Under the pieces are notes generated by a model. It saw only the letters and a list, made by a program, of their open reading frames with translations, searched no databases and was not told where the DNA came from. The position numbers were made by a program, and so were the translations under genes. A stretch of 64,000 nt of DNA from Chloranthus sessilifolius (taxonomy: Eukaryota > Streptophyta > Magnoliopsida > Chloranthales > Chloranthaceae), in the NCBI GenBank assembly GCA_021018995.1, contig CM037598.1, positions 66,606,671-66,670,670 of the forward strand, read 5' to 3'. Positions 1-11,807 of the stretch are shown in pieces (position 1 is the stretch's first letter; each line of letters opens with the position of its first letter).

Positions 1-1317
1 CCTCTATGGAAGGCGGTGCGTCCGGCCGTCCATTCTTCTTCGCGGGCCAGCATATCCATGTAGGTGTGGGGGTAGATGAACTGGAGGGTGTGAAACATGA
101 GGAAATCAATCCTCCTGTTCATCCTCTCGTTATTCGCTTCCATTCTGGCCAACACGTCCTCTATGGTAGGACCGGATGGAGCGGCGCGCCGGCGGTAGGA
201 TGAGGTGGGTGTCGCGGGCGCGGAGTGTGCAGGTGGTGTCGTGGGCATGGTGTGGGAGGGAACCCTCTCCACAGATGGCTCTGCTGCGGCAGGGTGTGCC
301 CCACCCTCAAGTGGGTCCTGCTGAGGTGGTGGGGGTGGTGGCGGTGCTACTGCTGCTGCTGGGGGACCCGGAGCTGGTAGGGTCCGCTTCAAAAGGTTGT
401 AGCTACGGGTCCATGAAGACTTTGTGAACGTCTTCACGCGATCCGTAGCCCTCACCTCGTGAGGTGAAATAGTGTAGGAGGGCTCGTCAGAGTAGCACTC
501 CAACATGCTCGAGATGAGCCGAGCATACGGCATCTTCTCCTTGGGCCGCATGTTGCCCTTCATCAGCTTACTCTTGATGTACCGCATCCCCTCAAGGATG
601 ACCATGGTAGCATCAAACCATCGCCATGTAAGGCCGCGAAGTGCATGTTGCACTTTATCCATCCACGCGCTCCGTGTCGTGTGGGCGCATCGGGTAAAGG
701 TTGCATTTATTATGGAGTCGAGCATCCACATGTAGGGTGGAAGGTCGACCCTCTTGATGGACGTGCACCCTTCTTCCCGTTGGTCATGCGAGTCATGACC
801 TCTTCAACGGGGTTCTTTTCAAAGGGTGGAATAGGGTAGTCTCGGAGTAAAGTCGAGGTAGCATTCAAGCACCAGTGATCGTATAGAGGCGACCCTCGAT
901 CTTGGTTATAATACAATCGCGCTAGGGCCGTTGGTTAGCCCTTGGTAGAACAACCTCACCAATCTAGGGTAATAGGAACCGGATTGGTTTGAGAAGGTTG
1001 CCGAGTCCGCACTAGTTAGGTAGTTCGAGCCCATTGGGTCTCGCGAAATCGGGATTTGTGAATAGGGTAGGGTCGATGGTGTATTCGACCTCAAAGGTCT
1101 TGGCAGCCCACCACTGCTTGGTTGCTCCACGTTGGTGGGTGGTGGTGGCATGGGGTGGATTCGGGAAGACTCGGCAGATGCTCGTCGAACCGGAGGTGGT
1201 CTCGATTCCGACGGTGATGGAGTCCTCACCGGCGATGGGGTAGGTGTGGTGGTGCGGCGTTCTTACGCCTAACGGTTTTGAGGTTGCCTTCTTCAAGACA
1301 AACGTGTTTTGCGGCAT
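1..1317 (-). pseudogene. Additional ORF (aORF) of element A, frameshifted and cut by the window edge
   Basis: Sense-oriented ORF downstream of pol. The probable start is the ATG at 1317, beginning MPQNT; the better-preserved copies begin MPPK. Frames around 1317-1012, 916-710 and upward show the features of the intact copies: basic N-terminus, Ser/Thr/Pro-rich stretch, the block QWWAAKTFEVEYTIDPTLF, then the region matching VDLPPYMWMLDS and MKGNMRPKEKMPYA. Several small indels break the frame. A TATA box and palindrome array lie just upstream. It encodes none of gag, protease, RT, RNase H or integrase. Its core resembles the putative plant transposon protein domain; its function is unknown. 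Confidence 0.7.
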
Positions 1318-1493
1318 TTTCACTAAACTAGGTTTATCTACTTCAAACGAAAGAAAAAGTTTGATTCTAGGGTTTACCGTGGTTTTCAAAAGCGAATCGG
1401 TAATGCGTGCGAATGAAAAATCGAACCTAGACCGGATGGGATAGTTGGAGAAGAAGAAGGAAAAAGCCCAAAGAAGCTCAAATGATTTCGAAT

Positions 1494-1524
1494 GGGGAAT
1501 GAAATCCCCAAACTTATATATATA
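1494..1524 (-). promoter_or_regulatory. TATA box (1514-1524) and conserved inverted repeat upstream of the A aORF
   Basis: On the minus strand a TATATATATAA box lies about 200 bp upstream of the aORF ATG. Five bases downstream comes GGGGATTTCATTCCCC, an inverted repeat with 5-bp arms. The same pair is found in elements B, C and D, with changes that keep the arms complementary. I infer a private promoter for the aORF; no transcript evidence is available here. Confidence 0.5.
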
Positions 1525-1531
1525 GGCCTCG

Positions 1532-2180
1532 GCTCGATTAATCGAAATTCTATTTCGATTAATCGAAATTTAAAACTAGGTTAAGCCGCGTAAAATCGAT
1601 TAATCGATTTCCCAAATCGATTAATCGAAAGTCAAATTCGATTAATCGAAAATATTTCGATTAATCGAAATCGTGTCTGTCTAAAATTTCAAATTTTTAA
1701 GCTCACTGGCGCTTGCCAGTCGATTAATCGAAATCCATTTCGATTAATCGAAATTCCAAAATCGATTAATCGAATTTAGTTTCGATTAATCGAAATCGGG
1801 CTATAACTTCAACTTTTTCTAAACTTTCTTAAGTATTCGATTAATCGAAATCCATTTCGATTAATCGAAATTCCAAAATCGATTAATCGAACTTAGTTCG
1901 ATTAATCGAAATTGTCCATTTGACTTTAACATCTCTCAAGTCCTCTAAGTAACTCGATTAATCGAAAATCCAATTCGATTAATCGAATTACAAAATCGAT
2001 TAATCGAAATTATAATTCGATCAATCGAAACTTCATTTTATGTATATTCTAACTCAAAATTTTTTTTTTTTTTTTTTTTCATTTCCAGTCACTGGCACAT
2101 GCCAGTCGACTAATCGAACAAAATCGATTAATCGAAATTCCAAATCGATTAATCGATTTGAAATTCGATTAATCGGTTTT
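1532..2180. repeat. Array of TCGATTAATCGA palindromes between pol and aORF (element A)
   Basis: About two dozen copies of the 12-bp palindrome, mostly extended to TTCGATTAATCGAA, are spaced irregularly by roughly 10-50 bp of unrelated AT-rich sequence. This is not a classic tandem repeat: the palindrome is conserved and the spacers are not. A second palindrome, ACTGGC-N4-GCCAGT, occurs at 1705-1720 and 2091-2106. A run of 20 T lies at 2060-2079. The array abuts the aORF TATA box. Confidence 0.9.
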
Positions 2181-2338
2181 GCCCTATTTTATTTATTTAT
2201 TTTTTTTTTTTACAAAATTTCAATCTTTTTCTTTCTTTTACTATTTTTGACAATTTATGACAGATTGGATCAAAATTTCCATTGAATTTCAAGCATAGTG
2301 GAAATTTCACAAACGTGGTTGCGGTTTACATCGAATTC

Positions 2339-5300
2339 TCACGTTGTTGGAAACAAGGCCGGATATTGTTCTTTCACATCGGCCTCTCGTTCCCAAGTAG
2401 CCTCTTCTTTTGGATGATTGTTCCACCGAACAAGCACTAAGGGAATCACTTTAGTGCGCATGTGATTTGCTCTTTTCGATCCGAATCTCCGGTTCCTCTA
2501 TCATGCTCATGTCCTCACACATCTCTATAGGTTGCTTTCCTAACACATGAGACGGATCATTCACGTACTTTCTGAGCATCGATATGTGGAAGACATTATG
2601 TACTCGATCAAATAGCGGTGGTAAACTAATGCGATATGCAACTTCACCTACTCTTCCCAAAATTTCAAATGGCCCAACATATCGTGGACATAACTTCCCT
2701 CTCTTGCCAAATCTCATTACACCCTTCATAGGTGACACCTTCACAAACACATGCTCGCCCACCTTGTAATCAACACTAGTCCGCTTCACATCGGGTAACT
2801 TTTCTCGCTACTCACTGTCTTTGTCTTCAACCTTTCTCGATAATTAGGACAACGGTGGCGTTGTCTTCAAGCGATTCGGTCCTAATACAAATTTCTCACC
2901 TGTTTCCTCCCAATTGAGGTGACTTGCATCGTCCATCTGAGCTTCATACGGTGCCATGCCAATGCTCGTTTGAAAACTGTTGTTATATATCGAACTTCGA
3001 GCATCGGTAGATACTCATCGATCCTTGCATATCAAGCATGCACGCTCTGAGCATGTCTTCTATCACTTGATTCACCCGCTCTGTCTGCCCATCAGTTTGA
3101 GGATGGAAAGCTGAACTAAAGTCTAGTCGTGTTCCCATTCCTTCTTGAAATTTCTTCCAAAACTTGGGCGTATATAGTGGATCACGATGCGAAACGATCG
3201 CTTGGAATCCCGTGTAATCTTACAATCTCCTTCATGTATAATCGCGGTCTTCCTGCGATATGTGGTATTATACGGCAAAAGTGCTTGATTTGGTCAATCG
3301 GTCTCTGACGACCCAAATGGCATTGTGTCTCTTGGCAGTACGGGGTAATCCAGCAATGAAATCCATTGAGATCGATTCCCACTTCCATTCTGGTATTGGT
3401 AAAGGTTGCAATAGTCCCCCAGGATGTCTATGATCAACCTTCACTTGCTGACAAGTCAAACATCGTGACACATACTCAGCCACGTCTTGTTTCAGTCCTC
3501 TCCACCAGAAATTCTTTTTCAAATCTTGGTACATTTTGGTGCTACCAGGGTGGATAGCATAATTTGACTTATGGGCCTCATCAAGAATCGTTCGTCCTTA
3601 GATCGGCATTGTCCGGGATGCATAGACGGTCTTTAAACAACAAAGAACCATCTTCTTTTTCTGAGAAGTCCGACCTGATGCCTTCATTCACGTCTTGATG
3701 AATCTTTGTTAATGTCGGATCCTTCATCTGTAGATCGTGGATATGCTCAAATATCACTGGCTTTACTGATATGTTAGCCAAAAAGGATCCAGTGTCCTTT
3801 GACTCAATGTTCGCATCATAGGTTGCCAGGTCTTCCAATAATTTCCATCGGTGCATACCCAAAATCAAAGAAGCTAATTGAGCTGAACCTTTTCGACTCA
3901 ATGCATCGGCTACTACATTCGCCTTGCCTGGATGGTATTGTATAGAGCAATCGTAGTCCTTGAGGAATTCCATCCATCTGCGCTGTCTCATATTGAGCTC
4001 CTTCTGTGTAAACAGATATCGGAGGCTCTTATGATCGGTGAAAATTTCAAATGTCTCACCATACAAGTAGTGTCTCCAAATTTTCAGCGCAAAAATGACT
4101 GCTGCCAGTTCCAAGTCATGAGTCGGGTAATTTTTCTCGTGTTCTTTCAACTGTCTTGATCCGTAAGCTATCACCTTCTTGTGTTGGTTGAGCACACAAC
4201 CAAGGCCATTGTATGACGCGTCGCTGTACACTGCGTATCCTCCACTGCCTGAAGGAATTGCCAACACTGGAGCCGAAGTGAGTCTCGTTTTGAGTTCTTG
4301 AAAACTCTTCGCGCATGCCTCACTCCCTCAAACCTTGAATCTTTACGTGTCGACTTTGTGAGAGGTCCCGATATCTTTGAAAACCCCTCAGCGAAAGCGT
4401 CGATAATAGCTTTGCTAAGCCCGGAAAACTTGGACATCATCCTTTGTCTTTGTGCTCCCATTTGACTCTCTTCTTTTTGGATCTCTGGTGACACGCGCTT
4501 GAGCGACATGTCCCAAAAGCTAACTTCTTCCAACCAAAACTCACACTTACCGAGTTTGGCGTACAATTGGTGTTCACGTGGCGTTTGTAGAGCAATCCTC
4601 AAGTGTTCTTCGTGTTCGTCTTGGATTTGGAGTATATTAGTATATCATCAACAACACTACTGCGAGAGTCCAAGTGTGGTTTAAACACTCGGTTCATCGA
4701 TCCATAAATGACGCTGGAGCATTCGTTAATCCAAACGGCATCATAAGGAATTCATAGTCTTCTGTCCCTCTCCTGCCTTGACTACTTGGCCAGTGATGAT
4801 ACCGAGATCTTAGGTCGATCTTGGAAAATACCTTGCTCCTTGCGGTTGGTGAATAGATCGTCAATTCTAGGCAAAGGGTAGCGGTTCTTCACGAAGTTTG
4901 TTCAATTGTCGATAGTCAATGCATAGTCGCATTGACCCATCTTTCTTCTTGACAAATAAGACCGGTGCTCCCCATGGAGACACGCTCGGTCTAACAAACC
5001 CCTTGTCCATTAGTTCTTGTAGTTGTTCCTTCAACTCCTTTAACTCAGCGGGAGCCATTCTATAAGGTGCTTTTGAAATAGGCTCCGCTCTCGTGCTAAG
5101 TCATTAAATTCTACTTCTCTTCCGAGGTAATCCGCAATTCTTCCGAAACACGCCAAATAAGTCTCGCACAATTGCTATCTCAGAAATGACGTTCTTTTCC
5201 TCCTTGTCCTCCTTTAAGAAAGCTAAGTATCCACTGCAACCCTTTCTGATCATTTTCTCGGCCCTTCACTGAGATCGATGCGACATGACGACCTCACTCC

Positions 5301-5676
5301 TTGAAACCGAAAAGATCTTCTTGTGTTGGGTCTGAAAATGACTACCTTGTTCTTGCAATCGATGGTCGCACAATGCTGCGCCAACCAGTCCATGCCAAGG
5401 ATCACATCAAACCCTTGCATGTCTAACAGTACCAACTTTGCTTCCAATTCATGCACTTCTAAGTCTTGAACTGCTACGATGATGGATTTGCAAGCTAACT
5501 CTGTGTCTACTAACTCTCCAAATGGAATAGACACCGATAAGACGAAATCCAACGCCTGACGATCTTCATCTTCTTAGCAAAACGTGGAGTGACGAATGAG
5601 TGGGTAGACCCGGGGTCTATCAACACTCGAGCGTCATGTCTAAATACACTTCCCTTCTCATACATAGTTAAAGTAC
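2339..5676 (-). pseudogene. pol of element A (PR-RT-RNaseH-INT-chromodomain), frameshifted
   Basis: Polyprotein remnant in several frames. The order is protease (DARVLIDPGSTHSFVTPRFA near 5650-5570), RT (YRQLN near 4910, VKKKDGSM near 4950), RNase H ([15 protein letters not shown] near 4200, [10 protein letters not shown] near 4030), integrase zinc finger and catalytic core (3590-3180) and a C-terminal region ending at the TGA at 2339. The 228-residue frame 4267-3581 (RNase H to integrase N-terminus) is the longest intact piece. The polyprotein would cleave Gag-Pol, copy the RNA and insert the cDNA. Many breaks are 1-5-bp indels at CTG/CAG sites, so some may be sequencing artefacts. Confidence 0.88.
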
Positions 5677-5835
5677 CTATAATATATATACACATACAGA
5701 CAGAAATTTACACATCAAAATGCACTCTCAGTTTATATTAAAAGAATCTACACTATTCCTAATGCATGCACCTTTTCCATCTAAGATTCTTTATGAAATG
5801 GAAATTTTTTTCTTTAATAAAATAAAATTTCTCAC
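5677..5835 (-). other. Intron-like segment between gag and protease (element A, 159 bp)
   Basis: On the minus strand the coding sequence for DVIQ-G is followed by CAAG|GTGAGA, a good plant 5' splice site. AT-rich, stop-containing DNA follows, ending ATTATAG|GTACTTTAAC. Removing it restores the frame as Q-G-T-L-T-M-Y-E-K into the protease, splitting a Gly codon after its first base (phase 1). Reading through gives a short tail and a stop, that is, free Gag. The same position, phase and splice borders occur in B, C, D and H. Confidence 0.6.
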
Positions 5836-7150
5836 CTTGGATGACGTCGTGCACATTCCCTGCTTCTGAAAGCGGATAGGGCTCTCCCCTAACAATCGGC
5901 TTCCTTGCTTGAATGGGTGGTGTCAGAATCAAGCCGTCTTGCCCTTGCGTCTGGGGCAATCCTTGATCAAGTGGCCCACCTTGCCACATCGGAATACCCC
6001 TATGCGGCTTGCCACATCCGGCACATCGCCTCTCGAGGTGCGGAAGATACGGTACGAGAACCCTGTGTGACAGTAGCGCCAGTAGACATGGCAGGGCTCT
6101 AATAGCGAAAAGGTCTCCCCGACGCAAGTAATGGAAACCTCTGTTGGTGTTGCTGTTGCGCCGGCCTTCCAAAACCTCCCTGAAACTGTGGTCTCTGACT
6201 CTGACCCACGAACTTCGGCTTTTTATTCACCGGTTCGTAGTTCCCCATCCTTCCTTGGTCAAGTCCTCTGCTTGCTCTCTCTGTCTATATCTGCTTGTGT
6301 TCTCTTCTTCCACTACCGTGCCTTGCTCATGACCTCTTCATAGGTCCAATCGGAATGGAGCTACTCCTCCCTAACTTCGTGCTTCAAACCTTGTTGAAAC
6401 CTCTTGGACTTCATCACTTGAGTGACGTAGTCCGTGCAAACGGCAAGTCGAGAAACTCTACCCCATACTCTCACGTCATCCTCCCTTGTACTAGCTGTAG
6501 GAACTGAATCTCAAGCTGGTTCCTCACTACTTCCGGAAAATATTGTTTGTTGAATTCCTCAACGAATTCCTCCCAAGTCCAAGGCAACTCTGGGGTCTCC
6601 TGAGCCCTTGTCCTTATCACGGACTTCCACCAAGGCCCAGCCTCCCCATCCAACATGTAAGCTGCCCATCTTACACTCTCGTCTTCCGTGCAAGTTAGCA
6701 CGCTAAAGACTTTCTCCATCTCCATCAGCCAATTCTCAGCGGCCATTGTGTCTGCCTGCCCAGAAAATGAATGGGGTCTCATCCTTCTAAACTCTGTAAA
6801 AGATGAGGGCACAGGCAACGCAGGTCCTACAGGCGGTGTAGGTGGCTGCTGTTCTCTGACAAGATGAGCTCGCAAAGGATCGCTTGTTGTGCCATGGCAT
6901 GCCATAGTCTCCATAGTGTGCATCATCCTTTGTCGCTCCTCTCTATCTTCTTGTCTTTCTCTCAATCTTTCTTGCTCTCTTAGATCTTGATCCTGATGAT
7001 CTCGATCCTCTTCCTCACGCTGTCTGCTACTACTGCCCCCTGGGGCCTCGTTACCTCCTAAAGGCACTCTATTGGTAGGAGAGATGAAATCATCTCCACT
7101 CGAAACTCCTTTGATGGCCTCCCCTTGGTGGCCTCTCCTCTAGTCGACAT
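5836..7150 (-). pseudogene. gag of element A, frameshifted
   Basis: The start is the ATG at 7150 (as in element F, MSARG-like), about 100 bp after the primer-binding site. The 198-residue frame 7067-6471 carries an acidic/basic coiled-coil-like stretch (REQERLRERQEDREERQRM), then the capsid-like retrotransposon Gag region (FRRMRPHSFSG, WLMEMEKVFSVL, WTWEEFVEEFNKQYFPE, QLVQGRMTV). Downstream the frame is broken and the two zinc knuckles are only partly readable (CGKPH near 6010). Gag would package the element RNA into particles. Confidence 0.85.
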
Positions 7151-7235
7151 TGCGTGCATTTGAAACTAAAGTTTCGTTAGCAGAAGCCCCTATGTTCTGA
7201 CGAAAGAACCCTTGTCAGAATTGCTAAAAGAAAAT

Positions 7236-7247
7236 GCTTTGATACCA
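7236..7247 (-). other. Primer-binding site of element A
   Basis: The minus strand reads TGGTATCAAAGC two bases inside the 5' LTR. It matches the 3' end of initiator tRNA-Met (TGGTATCAGAGC) except for one base. Confidence 0.85.
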
Positions 7248-7249
7248 AC

Positions 7250-9790
7250 TGTGACAGCCCGGATTTCGGCACCCCGAAACCCGCGCCATCAGCACGATCA
7301 TCTTGACCGTGCCCCTCAACTATGCACGGAACACTGGTATATCAAGCATAAAATAAATAAGAACAACTTATGCGAATTTAAATCTACATAAAAACACTTC
7401 TCAAAGAGTTCTACCCTCATGCCTCTGCATGAAGGGAGAACCGATCCGAACCATCGATGATAACCATCATCATGGATGGTTCGCCCAAAAGAATACTCTG
7501 ATATCCACATACACAAGGTTTAATCAAAAACCAGGCTTGACATACCAAGCCGTACAATCTCCAACTAAAACTCCTCAAAGTTGCACGAGTCCTCTAGAAG
7601 AAGTCCTCGAGGTGGCTCTAACTCCTCGCCCCGCAAGGTCCGACTCACCGGTCGGGCGTCCTCCTGAAGCCTCGGCATTTGCTAGTATTTGACTGCGACG
7701 ATATAGTCTATAGGGTGAGCTACATCCTAGCTCAATAGGGAATGAACACGATTGAACATATAAAATATAACTCACATGTATTCTATGATATGCATGCATG
7801 ATGTGTCTATGCATTTATTGATGAAAACAGTTTAAAAACACTTCAATTCCATCGGTAGATTACTCATGTCTTTTAGTTAATCATGAATGATCGAGAAGGC
7901 CTAAAGCAAAACTTAAACTTCAACTTAAGTAATCCCCGAGCAATATAGCATCGAGCCCGACGAGATACCCTTCATCGTCATCTATATAGACAATTTAAAT
8001 GTATTCCACAGGAATACTAATAGTACCAAGCCCCTTTCACGGGATTGGTGGCGGGTTTCACATCTCATCAACACCCGGGTGTGCTTACTCTGTCTGGATA
8101 AGCCTCCGTCGGCCTACGGATTGCGTGTCCGAGTCACGGATATCCCGCCGTCGATCGTGGTTATCCGCGTCGGTGGGGTAACCTATCAAACCTCAAATAA
8201 CAAAAATATCGGTGCCTTACATATAGTTATTCACCGTAATTGTGCTATCTTATATCGCTTAGGCCTCATCAAGCATGATTCAATCATGGATCGTCCATCG
8301 GGATGTATCCATTCACTTGCATCACACCTGATGCCTTTACTTCTTCACTTCATCATCCCCTGGGGGTGGTCCATTTAAGTTCTCTTATGAATGTCACACA
8401 CACACACTTTTCATAATCATTGAATAGTAAAACATTTGAATTGAATTGATATCACTACATACATGCTCTTGTAAAATAAAGTACATGGGTGTTCCCTACC
8501 TCAAGTCTTTAGTCGATCAATGCATCAAGGTCCCGATGGCTCCTTGTGCACTGCTCACGCACACCTATGGTACCATATAACATGTGAAACACATCACAAG
8601 GATGCCATAGAGAAGGTATAAGATCCCCAAGAATCTTAAAGTCAAACCAAAAGTCAACATAGTTTACTAGATTAATCGAACTCCAAAATCGATTAATCGA
8701 ATCCGATTCGATTAATCGATTTCCAAAATCGATTAATCGAAGTCAATATCGATTAATCGAAGCAATTTCGATTAATCAAATTCTCCTTTTCGCAAAGTCC
8801 ATTCTCGACAATAATTGTCATTCGATTAATCGAATCCAATTTCGATTAATCGAAATTCTTCTTCGCAAAGTAAATTCTTGTCAGCCGAAGTTTTCCATTC
8901 GATTAATCGAATCCAATTTCGATTAATCGAAATCCTTCTTTTCGCAGCGCACTTATTTCAATAGTCGATTTTCACAAGTTGATTAATCGATTCCAAATCG
9001 ATTACATCGAAACTAAATCGATTAATCGAAATCCCATTTCGATTAGTCGATTTTTCCTGTTATTTCCTCCAACCTCGGGTCCACTGGAGGTTTCGATCGA
9101 TTAATCGATTCTCAAATCGATTAATCGAAATTCAAAGTCGATTAATCGAAATTCAATTCGATTAATCAAATCGGGTCCTCCGACTCTTCAACTTCACGGC
9201 CAATTTCGACATTAAAACCCAATTTCGATTAATTCGATGTTCTTCCCAATCTTTTTCCATACTTTTCTTCTATCTTTCTAAGCCATTATCCTATGATTTA
9301 ACCCACATTTTAATCGCAACTTAACCCCTATAATCTATGCATCTTATTTACAAAAAATTTTTACCTTGGATAGTCCTCAAGTTGATTTCTATCAATAGTT
9401 GGAAGGCTAGGGTTTCTAGCTCTGGGTCTAACGGATCCAAGTCGCTGAATCCGGCCTCTTTAATGCTTGACTCCCTCTTCCAAACAGTTGCAATAACTCC
9501 TCTCTTACTCCTCTCTCTCTCTCTTCTTTACTTCTCTCAACCACCAAAACATGAAAGTTAGGGTTTTCAACCCTTTTATCTTATCTCTTTTCTCGTGGAG
9601 CACATACACACTCATCAGTGTATGTAACTCTACAACTCCTCTATCTCTCCACTCTTCTACACTGATTCATACATCACTTCTGCTCATCTCCTTAAGTTCA
9701 TCAATGAACTATCTCATGGTCAAACCTAAGACCAATCGGGCACGGATCCCGAGGTCATAGTTCAATGTGATTATTTTTCGGGTTATTACA
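7250..9790 (-). repeat. Family-1 LTR shared by elements A (5') and B (3')
   Basis: 2541 bp. On the minus strand it starts TGTAATAACCCG and ends CCGGGCTGTCACA. The left edge abuts A's primer-binding site and the right edge abuts B's polypurine tract, so one LTR serves two elements. It contains a palindrome array (8668-9235), a CT-rich block near 9480-9540, a GC-rich block of short near-repeats (8085-8190) that is conserved in other LTR families here, and the conserved string GAGCTAGGATGTAGCTCACCC near 7710-7730. Confidence 0.92.
8668..9235. repeat. TCGATTAATCGA palindrome array inside the family-1 LTR
   Basis: Roughly twenty copies or near-copies of the palindrome, with spacers including a repeated CTTTTCGCAAAG-type motif. 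It is the same motif as the internal arrays but in a different sequence context. It sits in the first quarter of the LTR on the coding strand. Confidence 0.9.
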
Positions 9791-9803
9791 TCCTCCCCAC
9801 CTT
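9791..9803 (-). other. Polypurine tract of element B
   Basis: The minus strand reads AAGGTGGGGAGGA immediately before the LTR start TGTAATAACC. It would be the plus-strand primer for reverse transcription. The same tract precedes the 3' LTRs of D and C; G has a close variant. Confidence 0.85.
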
Positions 9804-10140
9804 GGGAATTTTCGTCCTCGAAAATCGCCCAAAGGTGTGGTGGTGTACACTCTCTCCCCCCCCCCCCGCACACTTGGAGGTGAGGTGGTTCATTTGACTC
9901 ATACATATTTAAGTCTCCACACATTCACACAACACAAACATGGAAGTAAAATCTAACAAAATTGAACAATTTATATAAAAAGTTTAATTTGTATTAAGGA
10001 TTGAATATTTTGTTACAATGCCAATAAGTTGGCGTACAATAAAAAGTACAGGTATAAATCAAAATGCAAAATACATAGACGACTCAAACAGTCTCTCTGG
10101 TGATGCAGTCTTTGGAGCAGTTGCTCCATCTCGAGGTGGG

Positions 10141-11593
10141 ATTCAGTTGTGGCGGTCTGCTGGCTGCGGCTGTGGGGGTGGCGGCTGGGCTGGCTGAGCG
10201 GATGTGGATGTGGAGGGAACCGCGTCCGTGGTGGGATGGAAGACGGGTCCTCTATGGAAGGCGGTGCGTCCGGCCGTCCATTCTTCTTCGCGGGCCAGCA
10301 TATCCATGTAGGTGTGGGGGTAGATGAACTGGAGGGTGTGAAACATGAGGAAATCAATCCTCCTGTTCATCCTCTCGTTATTCGCTTCCATTCTGGCCAA
10401 CACGTCCTCTATGGTAGGACCGGATGGAGCGGCGCGCCGGCGGTAGGATGAGGTGGGTGTCGCGGGCGCGGAGTGTGCAGGTGGTGTCGGCGTGGCTGTG
10501 GTGTGGGAGGGAACCCTCTCCACAGATGGCTCTGCTGCGGCAGGGTGTGCCCCACCCTCAAGTGGGTCCTGCTGAGGTGGTGGGGGTGGTGGCGGTGCTA
10601 CTGCTGCTGCTGCTGCTGCTGGGGCGGGAGCGGGACCCGGAGCTGGTAGGGTCCGCTTCAAAAGGTTGTAGCTACGGGTCCATGAAGACTTTGTGAACGT
10701 CTTCACGCGATCCGTAGCCCTCACCTCGTGAGGTGAAATAGTGTAGGAGGGCTCGTCAGAGTAGCACTCCAACATGCTCGAGATGAGCCGAGCATACGGC
10801 ATCTTCTCCTTGGGCCGCATGTTGCCCTTCATCAGCTTACTCTTGATGTACCGCATCCCCTCAAGGATGACCATGGTAGCATCAAACCATCGGCCACAGA
10901 AGGCCGCGTAAAGTGCATGTTGCACTTTATCCACGCGCTCCGTGTCGTGGCGCATCGGGTAAAGGTTGCATTTTATTATGGAGTCGAGCATCCACATGTA
11001 GGGTGGAAGGTCGACCCTCTTGATGGACGTGCCCGACCCCTTCTTCCCGTTGGTCATGCGAGTCATGACCTCTTCAAAACGGGGTTCTTTTTCAAAGGGT
11101 GGGAATAGGGTAGTCTCGGGAGTAAAGTCGAGGTAGCATTCAAGCACCTCATGTATGTGTCGACGAGTGATCGTATAGAGACGACCCTCGATCTTGGTTA
11201 TAATACAATCGTCGCTAGGGCCGTTGGTTAGCCCTTGGTAGAACAACCTCACCAATCTAGGGTAATAGGAACCCCGGATTGGTTTGAGAAGGTTGCCGAG
11301 TCCGGCACTAGTTAGGTAGTTCTGAGCCCATTGGGTCTCGCCCGGTAAATCGGGATTTGTGAATAGGGTAGGGTCGGCTTGGCAGCCCACCACTCGCTTT
11401 GGTTGCTCCACGTTGGTGGGTGGTGGTGGCATGGGGTGGATTATGGGGAAGACTCAGATGCGCTTCCGAACCGGAGGTGGTCTCCGATTCGACGGTGATG
11501 GAGTCCTCACCGATGGGGTAGGTGGTGGTGGTGCGTTCACGCCTAACCGAAGCTTGGAGGTTGCCTTCAAGACAAACGTGTTTTGGGCGGCAT
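10141..11593 (-). pseudogene. aORF of element B, long second part intact (429 residues), N-terminus frameshifted
   Basis: The expected ATG is at 11593 (MPPK context). An indel and a missing stretch of about 30 bp near 11375-11385 remove the NEWWAAKTF-like region. From 11432 a 429-residue frame runs to the stop near 10141. In order it has the core (LLKPIRGSYYPRLVRLFYQ, ITKIEGRLYTITRRHIHEV, VDLPPYMWMLDSIIKCNLYP, ALYAAFCGRWFDATMVI, MKGNMRPKEKMPYARLIS), a linker rich in Ala and Pro, a predicted coiled coil (IEDVLARMEANNERMNRRID), FHTLQFIYP and a Ser/Thr/Pro/Gln-rich tail. The core layout is like the putative plant transposon protein (Transposase_32-type) family as I remember it. There are no catalytic motifs I can name. 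This is the best copy of the C-terminal half. Confidence 0.75.
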
Positions 11594-11786
11594 TTTCACT
11601 AAACTAGAGTTTATCTACTTCAAATGAAAGAAAAGTTTGATTCTAGGGTTTACCGTTAGATTGCGAAAGGTAATCGTGAAAAATCGAACCCTAGACCGGT
11701 CGGATAGTTGGAGAAGAAGAAGGAAGTAAACGCCCAAAAGTCTCGGAAGCTCATATGATTTCGAATGGGGAATGAAATCCCCAAAC

Positions 11787-11797
11787 TTATATATATA
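11787..11797 (-). promoter_or_regulatory. TATA box upstream of the B aORF
   Basis: Minus-strand TATATATATAA about 195 bp upstream of the aORF ATG, with the same GGGGATTTCATTCCCC inverted repeat just downstream (11767-11782) as in element A, and the palindrome array directly upstream. Confidence 0.5.
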
Positions 11798-11807
11798 GGC
11801 CTCCGCT

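Larger units (their letters stand above)
1..9790 (-). mobile_element. Chromovirus A (family 1), internal region plus 5' LTR, left end outside window
   Basis: Ty3/gypsy element read right to left: LTR 7250-9790, primer-binding site, gag, intron-like segment, pol, palindrome array and aORF, which is cut by the window edge. The order gag-PR-RT-RH-INT with a chromodomain-like end places it in the chromoviruses, most like Tekay/Del. From base 1 on it matches the interior of element B starting near 10251, with scattered small indels. Its 5' LTR also serves as the 3' LTR of B, so A and B are a tandem pair, probably made by recombination between LTRs. The coding regions carry many short frameshifts. 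Confidence 0.9.

Noticed and set aside
1532..2180. Palindrome arrays looking at first sight like a CRISPR array
   Set aside because: Repeats are 12-14 bp perfect palindromes with irregular spacers of about 10-50 bp, found inside plant LTR retrotransposons and copied between elements; no cas genes and no prokaryotic context.
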